The notes below the pieces were generated by a model, which saw only the letters and a program-made list of their open reading frames with translations, was not told where the DNA came from and did not search any database. Below, one piece after another: positions 1 to 9,447 of a DNA stretch of 15,138 nt. Source of the DNA: Cerioporus squamosus (lineage: Eukaryota > Basidiomycota > Agaricomycetes > Polyporales > Polyporaceae). Positions within the stretch are counted from its first letter, which is position 1. Each line of letters opens with the position of its first letter. The translations under genes were made by a program, and so were the position numbers. The DNA lies in the NCBI GenBank assembly GCA_022592435.1, contig JABYQS010000702.1, positions 1 through 15,138 on the forward strand, written 5' to 3'.

Positions 1-8
1 GCTACAAC

Positions 9-66
9 GGGTCCGGATAGCCCCCAGATCTAGGTCAAGGTGCCCTGGAACAGCACGGATCCGTGC
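9..66. repeat. Left-edge motif cluster related to hAT end
   Basis: Bases 9-18 read GGGTCCGGAT, identical to 6087-6096 and 6131-6140. A little further on, GATCTAGGTCAAGGTGC resembles GATCCCGGTCAAGTTGC at 6055-6071. Positions 53-66 form a perfect 14-bp palindrome, GCACGGATCCGTGC. AGCACGGAT at 52-60 also occurs, inverted, in the proposed right terminus. This is either a degraded second copy of the same kind of terminus, mostly lying off the window, or part of the left end of the element. The direct orientation of the GGGTCCGGAT block argues for a separate copy. Confidence 0.45.
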
Positions 67-146
67 ACTTATAACGCGTAGAATATGCACATAGAGGCAG
101 GCGGAAAGGTGTTTATTGAGAGAACGAGCCGATACAAAGTCATGCA

Positions 147-1267
147 CTAATTGTACTCCTCATCTGAAGAATTATATACAGTCTGAAGACCGGGGCAGTC
201 GTCCTCGGAGTCCTCGGAGTCGTGCGCGTCATTGAGCACAGCCCTCTGCACGTCCGAGGCGTCCCCACGCTCGCAGTTCGCGGACGACGCGCCAGTGGCA
301 CGGGCAAGAGCTTCAGCAACAGCGGCCGCGGTGGGAGGGGTGCTCCGGGTCAGAGGGCGACGCGCTGCGCTACCAACGGTGACCAACTCAGGTGCCTCGG
401 GCACCTTTGCAGTGGGAGCGACGGCATCCACATCGTCGATCTCCTCTACTGTAGCAGCATAGCGTGAGCGCGTGGCGATGGGAGCGGCAGGGACAGGTGC
501 AGAGGTGGCGGTAAGGGGCAGGTTGGCAGTGAGGATGGCTGCGGAGGGAGACGGGGCTGTCGAAGTGGTAGCGCGAGACCCGGCCTGCTGGGGTGCGGCG
601 GCGAGGGCTTGAAGAGCCTCGCGGATGTCCGGCTCGAGCTTCCCAACGAGGGAATGAAGCATCGCATTCCTACGACTGTACACATCGGTAGCAGTCGGAG
701 GCTCCCAGCCCTCGTCGAGGACGGGCACAAAGACCGACTACAGATGACAATCGTGTCAGTAGATTGTATGGAAAAGAAGTCGGGGTCATGCTCACCGCTG
801 GCAGAGTGTTCTCGAGCCATGTAGCTATCTCGCGGAGATGCGCATAGGCGTCTTCAAAGGGATGAACTTCGACGGCGGTGACGACCAGTTGCGCGGCCAA
901 GATGTAGAAGTCCTCAAGGCGAACACCTCGCGGCACCTCAAGGAATGCGCGGAAGCCACACACGAACGTCAGGAGAAGTTCGCGCTGCTCCGGGGTCATG
1001 TCGGCTTCCTCAACGCGCTTGCCGTTCAAGGCGTGCATCCAGCCGGAGATGGACGCAACACGGATGCTGGTGGGCTCATCTGTTGGGAAGACGAGCTTCA
1101 TACAAGGTAAGTAAGGACTACGTGAGAATCTAAGCACGACGCACCATCATGGGCTTGTCTGCGGTGGGCCCATCGACTTCGATGACCACCTGAGAGATGG
1201 GGGAGATGTCGTGCGTGTAGGTCGCGCCGGCGTCGATGCGGATGTAAATCTTCGAGTTGAAGTCCAT
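147..1267 (-). CDS. Unknown 337-residue protein, three exons
   Basis: I do not recognise this gene. Proposed exons on the minus strand are 1267-1145, 1095-796 and 737-147. The introns are 49 bp (GTGCGT..AAG) and 58 bp (GTGAGC..TAG), and the joined frame is open for 337 codons. The start ATG at 1267-1265 has a G at +4. A pyrimidine tract ending TCAG lies just upstream, so an additional 5' exon is possible. Residues about 1-180 look globular, with an alpha-helical, Leu/Ala-rich stretch around residues 65-135. Residues about 180-300 are Ala/Pro/Thr/Ser-rich and probably disordered. The C-terminus is acidic (DSEDSEDDCPG, then SSDEEYN). There is no signal peptide, membrane segment or known catalytic motif. 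Its two clean splices contrast with the broken genes to the right. It lies divergently upstream of the hAT transposase gene. It could be a host gene or a passenger of the transposon. The first intron's AAG acceptor is the weakest part of the model. Confidence 0.6.
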
Positions 1268-2418
1268 GACGGGCTGAGAAGACAGGGACAGGAAAAGAGG
1301 GCGACGAGTACGGGGGATTGAGCAGAGACTGGGGTGACTCTGAGTCGGTATTCGTAGAGACGCGACCAATATCAGGTTGAGGAGGATGCTTCGTACGCGA
1401 AGGACACCGCATGAGCGCAGGTGAGACAAACAGATGGCGCGATCCGTTTGCAATGTCACCCGGTATCGCGCTCGGTCGGCTGACTTGCTAGGTACTACCG
1501 CCAAGAGACGTATCACATTGGTGCAAGGTGATCGAGAGATGCAAGTTTGGAAGGGATGAGGATGTGGATCAGGAGGAGGAGGCTGAAAATGGTAGGTGGA
1601 ACCGAGGGCTTGGTGAGATAACGATCTCACGCCTCGTGCAGGCAATGTTGTAGCCTTACACGAGGCGCAAAACATCGCCAGAGAGCCGATACCAGCGAGG
1701 AAAAGCCAGCTTGGAGGTCGTTGGGACGCGTAAACGTTGGGCGAAATGGGTGTCTTTGGAAAGCTGCCGCAGCAGGCTTCTTCCTGGGATGTACTGTAAA
1801 GTGCGGTCCCAGGAAGAAGCCAGGTATAGGCGCTTGAGCGCTAACGTTAAGGTCCTCTATACTAGTCTTATCCACGCTCGTCCTGCCATCTCCTCCACCA
1901 TCAAGACATCTTCGTGGCACATACAGGCTGGAACCCGCAGTTTCTGCTGCGGACTCGTCTCGATAGGCTGTTCTCTTCCTCCACAATTGTCTCTGTCAGC
2001 CTTCAAAGTCAAGAATCAGATGTGCACACTGCTCGACCGTGAAAATTGGCAATAATCCACTTGCAATGGTGCTCATATCAGGAGTTGAGCTCATTTGTCT
2101 GACGCATTTCTGTTTCAGACGACATCTGGGCTTTGTTTCGCTGACAATTGCGCACCGATAGGCAATCAAGATGACCGTGAAGACACGCGGTGGGTTGAAG
2201 GTGCCGGTCAAGTCTTCGACAGCAACGGAACGAGCACGTCAACACCTGAGTGCAGCGTGATAACAGCACACAATGGCGACGTCCTGAGGCAGTCGTGACG
2301 TCGCCGGTGAGAAATTGCTTAAAGGTGGTTGCTAAAGCGGAGGTGAGGACATCGATCCTTGTATGCCCGAGCTTGATCAATACTCATCCCTGTGCCTCTG
2401 TCCAGTCTTACTCCCGCC
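1268..2418. other. Intergenic region between divergent genes
   Basis: No convincing exon was found here on either strand. The open frames present are unrelated in composition to known families and lack matching splice signals. The stretch separates the start of the minus-strand unknown gene from the start of the plus-strand hAT transposase gene, so it probably carries both promoters. I saw no clear TATA box. The GGGTCCGG-type repeats that mark the right end of the hAT element are absent here, so the left end of that element is not recognisable in this interval. Confidence 0.55.
1775..1821. repeat. Perfect 15-bp inverted repeat (hairpin)
   Basis: The arm GGCTTCTTCCTGGGA at 1775-1789 is exactly complementary to TCCCAGGAAGAAGCC at 1807-1821, separated by a 17-base loop. 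The next outer pair (1774/1822) mismatches and the one beyond it pairs. The perfect arms were checked base by base. A role is not evident. It could be a relic of inverted repeats from a small element, a binding site in the divergent promoter region, or a structured RNA segment. Confidence 0.8.
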
Positions 2419-5400
2419 ATGTCTACCGCTACACAGTCGACTTCCACCGCCGGCAAACGTCCTCGTGCACCTACAGGACCCGACACAGATGTCCCGCCGT
2501 CTAGCCAGCCCAGCGCTGCCGCTGCCGACTCGACGCCTCAGGCCTCCCAGACGACGAATGTCAGCAAACGCGCAAAGACCCACGGTGAGCCTGCCAATGC
2601 CAGCGGCAAGGAGCCGGGCCTGCCCAAGAACCCCGATGACGATGACGGCGATGCCTCTGCGACCGACGGCGGCATCGAGTCTGCTCAGGCTCGTGTGCGC
2701 CGCGCTGGTACTCGACTTCTGTCCGGCGAAGAGAAGCGGCGTCGCTTTGCGGAGAAGTACCGCGGTATGACTCCGGAGCAGATACTCGGTACGTACTCCT
2801 AGTTTTGTGTGGTGTTCTATCCAACTAACAGTATGCTCACGCCGTGAACAGACACCATCGCCAAGGGCTGGCGCTCTCAAGCCTACAAGCACTACAAGCC
2901 TCCCAAGGTCGTCAAGACTGCGAACGGAACTATCGTTCATCGCTTCGTCTGTAAGAAGTACGTCTATCTCTCCCTCTGACCTTCCCTAGTACCGTGACGT
3001 GACTGAACATACTTTGGCTGTGCTAGGTATCCCTCAAAGCACGTCGACCGTGCAGAATACGAGGATTCAACCGGTAACCTCAAGCGCCATGTGCTTCTCT
3101 GCGATCCGGAGGAGACCCCGGAGAGTGAGGCAATCACGGCATTCGCGCATGGGGCCACCTACTCTCCCGCACGAATGCGGTTCCTCATAGCGATGTGGTG
3201 TGCCGCTCGCCACCGTCCCTTTGCCATCGTGGACGACCCGGAGTTCCAGGAGATCATCAAGATGTTGTATGCCAAGGCGCAGGTTCCGTCGCGGCACACC
3301 GTCTCCCGTGATATTCAGGTCATCCAGGAGGAGGCTAAGGCTCGCCTCGTCGAACGCTTCAAGGTATGTTGTATTGGTCCTAACTCAGAGTCGGCCGCCG
3401 TCTGCATGCTCACGACTTTTATTATCCACTGCAGAAGCTACCTGGCAAGGTTCACCTTTGCGTCGATGGCTGGACGTCACCGAATGTCCTCTCCTTCCTC
3501 GGAGTCACCGCGCACTGGCACGAGGACGGCCAGATTCAACACGTAATCTTGGACTTTATCAAGTGCGTCTCACTCCGAGTCTTTTACTCTCGCTGTAATG
3601 CGGCCATTTGCTCATCCATTCCACAGGCTTACCAGCTCGCACACCGGCAAGTACCTGGCGGCAAAGCTCGCAGAGTGCATCAAGGAGTATGGCCTCGAGA
3701 ACAAGGTATGTTCCTTCGGTTCCCATATGATGTATGCCCGCTCACGCACTTGCCCATAGATCCTTGGCATCACCGTAGACAATGGTTCGAACAATGACAC
3801 CATGGTCGATGAACTCGCGGTTCTCTTGCCAAAGTTCCGCGGCAAGCTCACACGTGTCCGTTGCTTCGGACATATCCTCGGCCTCGTTGTGAAGGTGAGT
3901 TGATTACACTTATCCATGACTATCTATGCTGGTGGCTGATGCGGACCGATATCCCTAGGCCATTCTCTCCCAGTTTGCGCGAAAGCGGCGTGGCAAGGGC
4001 GAGGATGAGGATGACGTTGCGCAGGCAGAACAGGACCTAGACGATCTCGATGACCATGATGCCGATGAAGAGGATGCGGAGGAGGCGGCTGAGGTGGCGG
4101 CTGATGAAGGCCGTGAGAGCGCCGACAACAGGATCATCGAGGACCTCGAGGACGAACTCCCTGAGCTCATCCTGACACGCGCGCAGATCAAGCAAGGGCA
4201 AGTGCCTTTTGGCAAGGTCAGTTCTGTCCCGTGCGATCCGGGATGCTCCCTGACTTGTATCATTACAGATTATGCACTTGTCTGCCAAGGTTTGGCATAG
4301 CCCCTCGGTCAGGTCCGTGCTGTCTGAGCTCGCCACCGAGGCCGAGCTTAACAGTGAGGTCCTCGTTCGCCCGGTGAAGACGTGTTGGAACACGCACTGT
4401 GATGTCCTCGACCGGTCCCTCGAGATGAAGGAGGTGTTGAACGAGCTCTGCAACAAGGCTCAGTTCAACAAGCGCGACGGTGCTCGCCTCCGACGCTTCC
4501 TTCTCAGCGAGGAGGAGTGGGACTTCATCGAACAGCTTCATCGTCTCCTTGACGTAAGTACACCCTTCATACTGTTTATGACTGACCTGCTGACCATACT
4601 GTCAAGCCCTTTGCCTTCGCCACTCGCCAGATCTCCGCCAGCGGCCGCGCGACTGTTCAAGTAGTCATTCCGTACATCGACCTCCTCACCAATCACGTCG
4701 ACAAGTTTGCTCGCGACGAGACCTTGCTCCCGTGTGTCCGGGCAGCGGCCAAGCGCGGTCGGGCCATCCTCGACAAATACTACGAGCGCACTGATGAGAA
4801 CATCGTGCACCGCAACGCCATGGGTACGTCTATCACATTGTGACCACTTACTACTGATACATATGTTGACTTCCACGTTTTCCTTGCCAGTGTTCACGCC
4901 GCGCTACAAGCTGCAATACTTCCGCACGCAAGACTGGCCCGAAGAGTGGATTACAGAGGCCCGCGACTTGGCTCGGGAGGAATACCGGACTCAATACAAG
5001 CCTGCTGCGACATCGTGCACGGAGGCCAATGGCGCGGCGAACTCGGCCCCTGCCCCGCGTCCCGGGCGTCGCAGCGCAACTGCATCGACTGCTGCGGTGA
5101 GCTCAGAGCTCGTCCTATCCCGTCCAGCGACTGATATTTTCTCTGCTTGCATCACAGGCTACTCACGACCTCTTCTCCTCGCTCACGCTCAACAGCGCCT
5201 CCCAAAACCAGGATCCGCTCGAAGTATACCTCGAGACCCCTCCGCTCACCACCGTCGACGACCCTCTGGCGTACTGGCACCTTCGTGCGCAGACAGAAGC
5301 CGACCCGTCCCTTGCCCTTATGGCATTGGACTTCCTCTCTGTGCCGGGTGAGTCGCAGGTTTCTACTAACATATTGCACATGGCATCTGACATCTCATAT

Positions 5401-5680
5401 TGCAGCAACCTCTACCGACGTCGAGAGGGCCTTCTCGCGAGGCCGTCTGACTGTCTCTCGACTCCGCTATTCGTTGTCTGACGCCTCTGTGCGTGCAAGC
5501 ACTCTCCTTGGGTCCTGGGCTCGCATCCCCGGACTCATTGTAGAGGATGACATTGTTGCCTTGATTCGCAACGGCGGACGTCATCCCGCTCAGGCTGCCG
5601 CTGAGGACAGCGATGTCGAGCTTCTCGATGGTCCCCCGGTCGCAGGCTCATCGCGCGCTGGTGCTGCTGGTGCCGCCTAG
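2419..5680 (+). CDS. hAT-family transposase, 12 exons, apparently intact
   Basis: This encodes a cut-and-paste DNA transposase of the hAT superfamily, 861 residues. Exons are 2419-2788, 2852-2957, 3027-3363, 3435-3562, 3627-3705, 3760-3894, 3959-4216, 4269-4553, 4607-4823, 4891-5096, 5158-5347 and 5406-5680. Every junction keeps frame with GT..AG ends. Residues 1-110 are low-complexity and basic. A degenerate BED-like zinc finger lies near 150-184 (C157, STGNLKRH, C184), with one expected Cys replaced. The RNase H-like catalytic residues are D282 in VDGWTSPN, D347 in VDNGSNND and E777 in TDVERAFS. The insertion-domain C375-x2-H378 motif (RCFGH) is present. An acidic insert occupies about 395-440. 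The C-terminal hAT dimerisation region is about 742-815 (DPLAYWHLRAQ to STDVERAFSRGRL). The start ATG sits in CCGCCATGT. All key residues are present and no frame break was found, so it may be functional. Expression is unknown. Confidence 0.92.
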
Positions 5681-5987
5681 TTGTAGTCCTACTTAGTACT
5701 ACCATGTCATTCCTAGTGCCACTTGTACTACTTCCCCGTGTCCTGACTGTGTCGTATTCAATGAACGATGTCTGTGTTATGCAGTGACATGTCGCTTCTG
5801 GACTCGGACTGCTTCGCTGGTACTGTAAGTTAGATTTCGTCGTTTGACTTCTACTAGTACGTCTTTCATACTTATCATGCTCCCCTTTGATAGTTATGGC
5901 CCTCTGAACATGACTAGAGTACTTCGGGCTGCCGCTGTCTCTCCCCTGCATCAGTACTGATGCTCAGTACCATCCACACCCAGCAGA

Positions 5988-6170
5988 ACCCGTAGGTTTG
6001 TCCGGGTCCGGGTCTCTGTACAGGTTGACCCATAGGTAACGGGTTCGGATCACGGATCCCGGTCAAGTTGCGGGTCTTATCCACTCGGGTCCGGATCAGA
6101 CCTTCGGGGAAGGGCCCGACCCGTAGGTCCGGGTCCGGATGACCCGCGGGTCAATCCGTGCTCAGCCTTA
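5988..6170. repeat. hAT subterminal repeats and right terminus
   Basis: This GC-rich block is packed with copies of GGGTCCGG and its complement: 6004-6011, GGGTCCGGAT at 6087-6096 and 6131-6140, and ACCCGTAGGT at 5988-5997 and 6119-6128. A perfect 12-bp palindrome, GACCCGCGGGTC, lies at 6141-6152. Such clustered short subterminal motifs in both orientations are typical of hAT ends, where transposase binds. The proposed outer end is ...CCGTGCTCAGCCTTA at 6170. The following 8 bases, GGTTCGTC, would be the target duplication, but its partner was not found. Confidence 0.65.
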
Positions 6171-6364
6171 GGTTCGTCCAGCTCGACGTAGAACAATGAG
6201 CCCAGCAACTCGATAGTCCCGCGGACAACCTTTAGAAAAAGTGGGGGGAATGGAGATCATCATCGTCGGCGTCAGCCTCATAACGGGAGGTAGGTAGTAC
6301 GGAAAGTCAATCATTTGGCGTTGGGGAATGTGTTTGCCAGTCGGTTCGTGGCGCGGGTGAAACA
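6171..6364. other. Gap between hAT end and dynamin pseudogene
   Basis: No exon, repeat or RNA was recognised. The stretch lies between the proposed right end of the hAT element and the last legible dynamin-like sequence. It may be highly decayed downstream dynamin sequence, but I could not align any of it. Confidence 0.4.
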
Positions 6365-7551
6365 CAGCTCAGTGAGCACTCATGAGTCGCTGACGACTTT
6401 TGTGATAGGCACGCTGATACTCTTGACGAGGGAGCGTTCCGAAGCGACCTTGCGAGATGGACGTGAACCATGGAGACGTCGTCCTGAAGAAGTCGGCTTC
6501 AGCTGCTCGTGCCTCAGACGTGCAGACACAGGAGAGTCGTTTGTCGTCGTTGTGTTGGCGCATATAGAAGTACCCGTGCTTGAGGCGATGGCGACGGACT
6601 TCCGTGACGTCGAGCCACATCTCTCGGCTCTTGGTCGAACTAGGAGGGGGCGCGTCTGGCTTAGTCCACACACCTGCCCGATGTTGCAATGTGTTCAAGT
6701 GCTTGGTGTGTGAGCGAGAGTTATAATACTTACCGATAGTACGCAGACATCTGGATCAGCCTGCTTCGCGATACGAGCAGCCTTCTGGTTCTCAATGTCA
6801 TCTAGGAGTCTAAATCGTTCAGAGCCGTGATAGGTACGCGCACGAATTGAAGGCTACTCACCGCTCATCGGCAGCGTGACGAGGAGAAGACAGTTGCCTC
6901 CGACGTAGGACTTGACGAGATCTTCGACGAGCTGAACTATTTATGGCTCCGCGTTTTGTACAATCCCTGAGGTTCATGTCAGAATCGGACGTGGAACAAA
7001 TAATCTTAGAAGTAGGCATACCTGGGAGATCAACGATAGAGAGATGATCTCAACGAGGCCAGGACCGGCCAGATCGGCACAAATCACGTTCCCGTGAGAA
7101 TACGAGAGGTTTCGCCTCAGGGACCTTTGTATCGCCTGCCTTCCAGGCCTGCATGTCGACCTCGAGGAAGTGCGAGAGCGGGACTGTGGGGTTCATAATC
7201 GCTGCTTATGCGTGCCGGAGCATGGGCCCGACGTCCTCCTTATCCGTAAAGCCCACCCCGAGGAAAACTTCGCTGACTGCGTCGACTCGCTCGCCATTGG
7301 TATCAAACTCCCAGCGGATGGAGATCAGGCAAGACCATGAGTCAGGGGGGTTGGCCAACGGCACTCCATTGGGCACCGCGTACACGCGTTCCCGCATCGC
7401 GAGGGACACTTATCTGTTTACGATGGCATATAGAGTGAGCAAAGTGCCACCCGGGTCGAAAGAGCGAATAGGGAACTTACCCCAGAGACGGCTTCAACTA
7501 GCTGGACTTCTTAGCGCGCTGATTGCCAATGACGACGATGCACCGCAAGTC
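6365..7551 (-). pseudogene. Dynamin-like GTPase pseudogene (GTPase domain)
   Basis: This is the remnant of a fungal dynamin-family large GTPase, a class that remodels membranes. Exon remnants on the minus strand are about 7551-7481, 7413-7022, 6966-6862, 6801-6734 and 6673-6365, with introns of 52-67 bp still legible. Motifs in order: G1 IVVIGNQRAKKSS (normally GNQSAGKSS, so the key Gly is Lys), TRCPMECR with the G2 Thr, G3 VDLPG, then LVTLPMS, DDIENQKAARIAKQADPD and G4 TKPD followed by RRHRLKHGY. It is dead: there is a frameshift after the P-loop near 7500, shifts near 7390, 7365, 7095, 7035, 6775 and 6430, TAA for an expected Gln in HA-AAIMNP near 7205, and TAA after QNAEP near 6940. The stalk and GTPase-effector regions are absent. 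The first coding exon was not found. Confidence 0.85.
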
Positions 7552-7586
7552 TAGGGAGACTTGAGCACTGAATGTCATAGACAGGG

Positions 7587-7587
<1 letters not shown>

Positions 7588-7631
<44 letters not shown>

Positions 7632-7646
7632 TGTGTGTGTACGTGT
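7588..7646. repeat. (TG)n microsatellite
   Basis: An almost pure TG dinucleotide tract interrupted by single A substitutions near 7625 and 7641. It lies between the dynamin P-loop exon remnant and the BTB fragment, probably in former intron or intergenic DNA. Length variation between strains is likely. Confidence 0.95.
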
Positions 7647-7683
7647 GAGGTCAATCCGCAATTACAATGGCTCGGAAACGTAC

Positions 7684-7964
7684 CCAGAAATCTCGAGGTA
7701 ATTCAGAAGTTTCTCGAAGTCTTGTAGCATTATGTCCTGGACATCGAAGACTGTCGCTTCTCCGTCCTCGAACATGTGTTTGGAGTATTCGCAGTGCCGC
7801 TCAAGGCGCGAGTGGAAGAGCTTGAAGTACATGCCCTCGACCTTGACGATCACTTTGCCGTTGGAGTACCAGAGCTCCGCTGAGCGAGCATCCTCAGGAG
7901 AGAAGATTCGTTCAGCGCAGCCAGAGCGGACGGCGTATTCGTAGATGGGGCGGGACCAGAGCAC
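7684..7964 (-). pseudogene. BTB/POZ domain fragment
   Basis: An open minus-strand frame gives SAELWYSNGKVIVKVEGM, then YFKLFHSRLERHCEYSKHMF and DFEKLLNYLEIS. This is the pattern of the N-terminal half of basidiomycete BTB/POZ proteins: a D/W-containing beta strand, the 'F.vH+..L..+S..F..MF' core, then the 'v...DFE.lL.yLE' helix. BTB domains mediate dimerisation and often recruit Cullin-3 ligases. The frame ends at a good donor (GGGTACGT, donor G at 7683). No following exon with the rest of the fold was seen, only the TG tract and the dynamin remnant. Upstream, 7965-8340 holds a Ser/Thr/Pro/Ala-rich open stretch in another frame that may or may not have belonged to it. I call it a fragment. 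A very short intact protein is less likely. Confidence 0.55.
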
Positions 7965-8576
7965 ACAGGAGCCGAAGTCTCCGCGCTTCCATCTAAGGTC
8001 GCTAGATGCGCCGAGGATCCACGGCGCTCGGGCGAAGTCGGTACGTATATGGACAAAGCAAGCGCAGATGAGGCAGAAGCAGAGTCCAGAGGTGCTGAAG
8101 TCGGCATGCTTTCACCGGGGGTCGATGTATGCGCCATGGAACCACCCTGGAGAGACGAAGGATCGATGTGCTTCGATGGAGACGTAGGCTATACGGTTTC
8201 AGGAACGCTTGTAGCAGGCGTAGACGCATTCGACAGGGTGGAAGGAGGCGCAGCCCGACAGAAGGTGTCGACGGGGGAGCCGGACGAGCGGACGGACACT
8301 GCGAAGGAACAATGAGCGCCTTGGCAGAACGAGATGGATACGTATGCTACTGCGGCGTTCCTTAACTATGTGAGGAGAAGCTTCACTTCAAGGTGGCCGC
8401 CTGACGGGGCTCGGTGAACTTCGTCCGCTCAGGGGCTGGGTGCGCAGGCTTAGGAAGATCCTCCGCTGCAGCCTATACCGTGAGCATGTATACAGTAAAG
8501 AGCACAAATGAGGTGGTACCGTACCCGTTTTTGGCCACTGGCAAATGTACCGATCTTCCTGCTCACGCTCCCATTC
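7965..8576. other. Low-complexity stretch without a clear gene
   Basis: The minus strand between about 8340 and 7965 reads as Ser/Thr/Pro/Ala-rich in one frame, with an internal stop after SVPETV. No domain was recognised. From 8340 to 8576, downstream of the AA9 stop codon, nothing was recognised on either strand. Confidence 0.4.
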
Positions 8577-9447
8577 TCATGAGGCGGAGGCAGCCTGCGC
8601 AGCACACAAGACGTCAGTGTCAAGTCATCGAATCTCGAGGTCATGAATACTCACGGGACCAGGCTGGGTGTAGTTCTTCGGGACGGGGTACTGCACGACG
8701 TTCACTGCGACAAGCACAGAGAAGACATTCGATTGGGCTCACGTCGAGGTTGATGAGAATGTCGGGCTCCTGTGCATAGCAAGATCAAGATCATAGTTCA
8801 GCACGTGCCACGCGAAAGAGGACGGGATCAGACGTACGTAGCCAGTGTGCGATCCCGGAATGGCGACGAGCGGGCCTGGAGAGCCGCTGCCTCCGTTGGT
8901 GACGTCGATCTGACTGCAGGACATCTGGAAGGAAGGGTCCGTCATAAGCACGGCCCTCCTTGTGCCCACTCGACTGAATCGCTCACAAATACCGGGGCAC
9001 CACCGCACGACGAAGCGACGGGCAGCGCGATCGCCTCCATACGGACGAGGTACTGGCCGTAGGAGATTGTTCGGAAGAGTGAACGTCACGCCCGGAACGC
9101 CCTCATGACCAGCAGCGAAGCTGATGCTGCTGCCGCCATCGGTGACCGCGGAGATCTCATACACCTTGAACTACACGTTGCCGTTGCCCGCAAAGTCAGA
9201 GACGTCGCCCGGGGCCTTCGCCATGTACACGTCGCCACCGCGGTAGTAGGTTGTGCCGTCGGACATGATGCAGAGCTGCCCGCCCGCCTCGTCTGCGAGT
9301 CGTAGCACCGGAAGTCGGCCGAGGTCACATCGGTGACGGGAGCCCATGTGTTGAAGTTGTTCGTCTTCTGGATGTTCGCCCGCGCGGGCGTCGTCGTGCC
9401 CCCAACGACGAGAGACGGCAAGGTGTCTGCGGGCAGCCCGTCCTACT
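8577..9447 (-). pseudogene. AA9 lytic polysaccharide monooxygenase pseudogene
   Basis: This is the remnant of a secreted copper enzyme that oxidatively cleaves cellulose (family AA9, formerly GH61). Legible segments in order are VTDVTSADFRCYDS, DGTTYYRGGDVYMAKAPGD, FKVYEISAVTDG, YGQYLVRMEAIALPVASS, SCSQIDVTNGGSGSPGP, IPGSHTGY, EPDILINLD, and YPVPKNYTQPGP to a TGA at 8579-8577. Introns are legible at 8992-8925 and 8837-8770, with two shorter ones beyond. Defects are a TAG where Trp is expected before FKVYEI (near 9171), a frameshift after FRCYDS (near 9290) and one before SYGQYLV (near 9067). The family's conserved His in IALH reads Pro. The signal peptide and the mature N-terminal His of the copper brace were not found in 9450-9860. 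No C-terminal carbohydrate-binding module is present. Confidence 0.85.

Larger units (their letters stand above)
2419..6170 (+). mobile_element. hAT DNA transposon, minimum visible extent
   Basis: This interval spans the complete hAT transposase gene and the repeat-rich right end that follows it. The right end is placed at 6170 because the inverted complement there starts TAAGGCTGAGCACGG, which fits the YARNG start usual for hAT inverted repeats. The left end was not found. No matching inverted repeat or 8-bp target duplication could be recognised between 1268 and 2418. The element may extend further left, perhaps to the motif cluster at 9-66, in which case the unknown gene at 147-1267 would lie inside it. 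Coordinates are therefore a lower bound. Confidence 0.6.

Noticed and set aside
446..820. Minus-strand open frame overlapping the unknown gene
   Set aside because: Its Pro/Ser/Leu-rich composition is an out-of-frame reading of the low-complexity part of the unknown gene, and it spans that gene's second intron.
1627..1986. Minus-strand open frame of 119 codons across the hairpin
   Set aside because: No family resemblance, and it runs through the inverted repeat. Most likely a chance open frame in GC-rich DNA.
2377..2940. Long minus-strand frame opposite the first transposase exons
   Set aside because: Antisense shadow of the transposase exons, crossing its first intron, with arginine- and glycine-rich composition.
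4037..4456. Minus-strand frame opposite the acidic transposase insert
   Set aside because: Ser-rich antisense of GAG/GAT acidic codons; the plus-strand transposase explains the region fully.
2419..5680. CRISPR-like or tandem repeat structure within the transposase locus
   Set aside because: No regularly spaced repeats were found; repeated short motifs are codon-level repeats in the acidic insert.
7153..7554. Plus-strand frame of 133 codons
   Set aside because: Antisense to the dynamin GTPase exons, whose motifs and splice sites are recognisable on the other strand.
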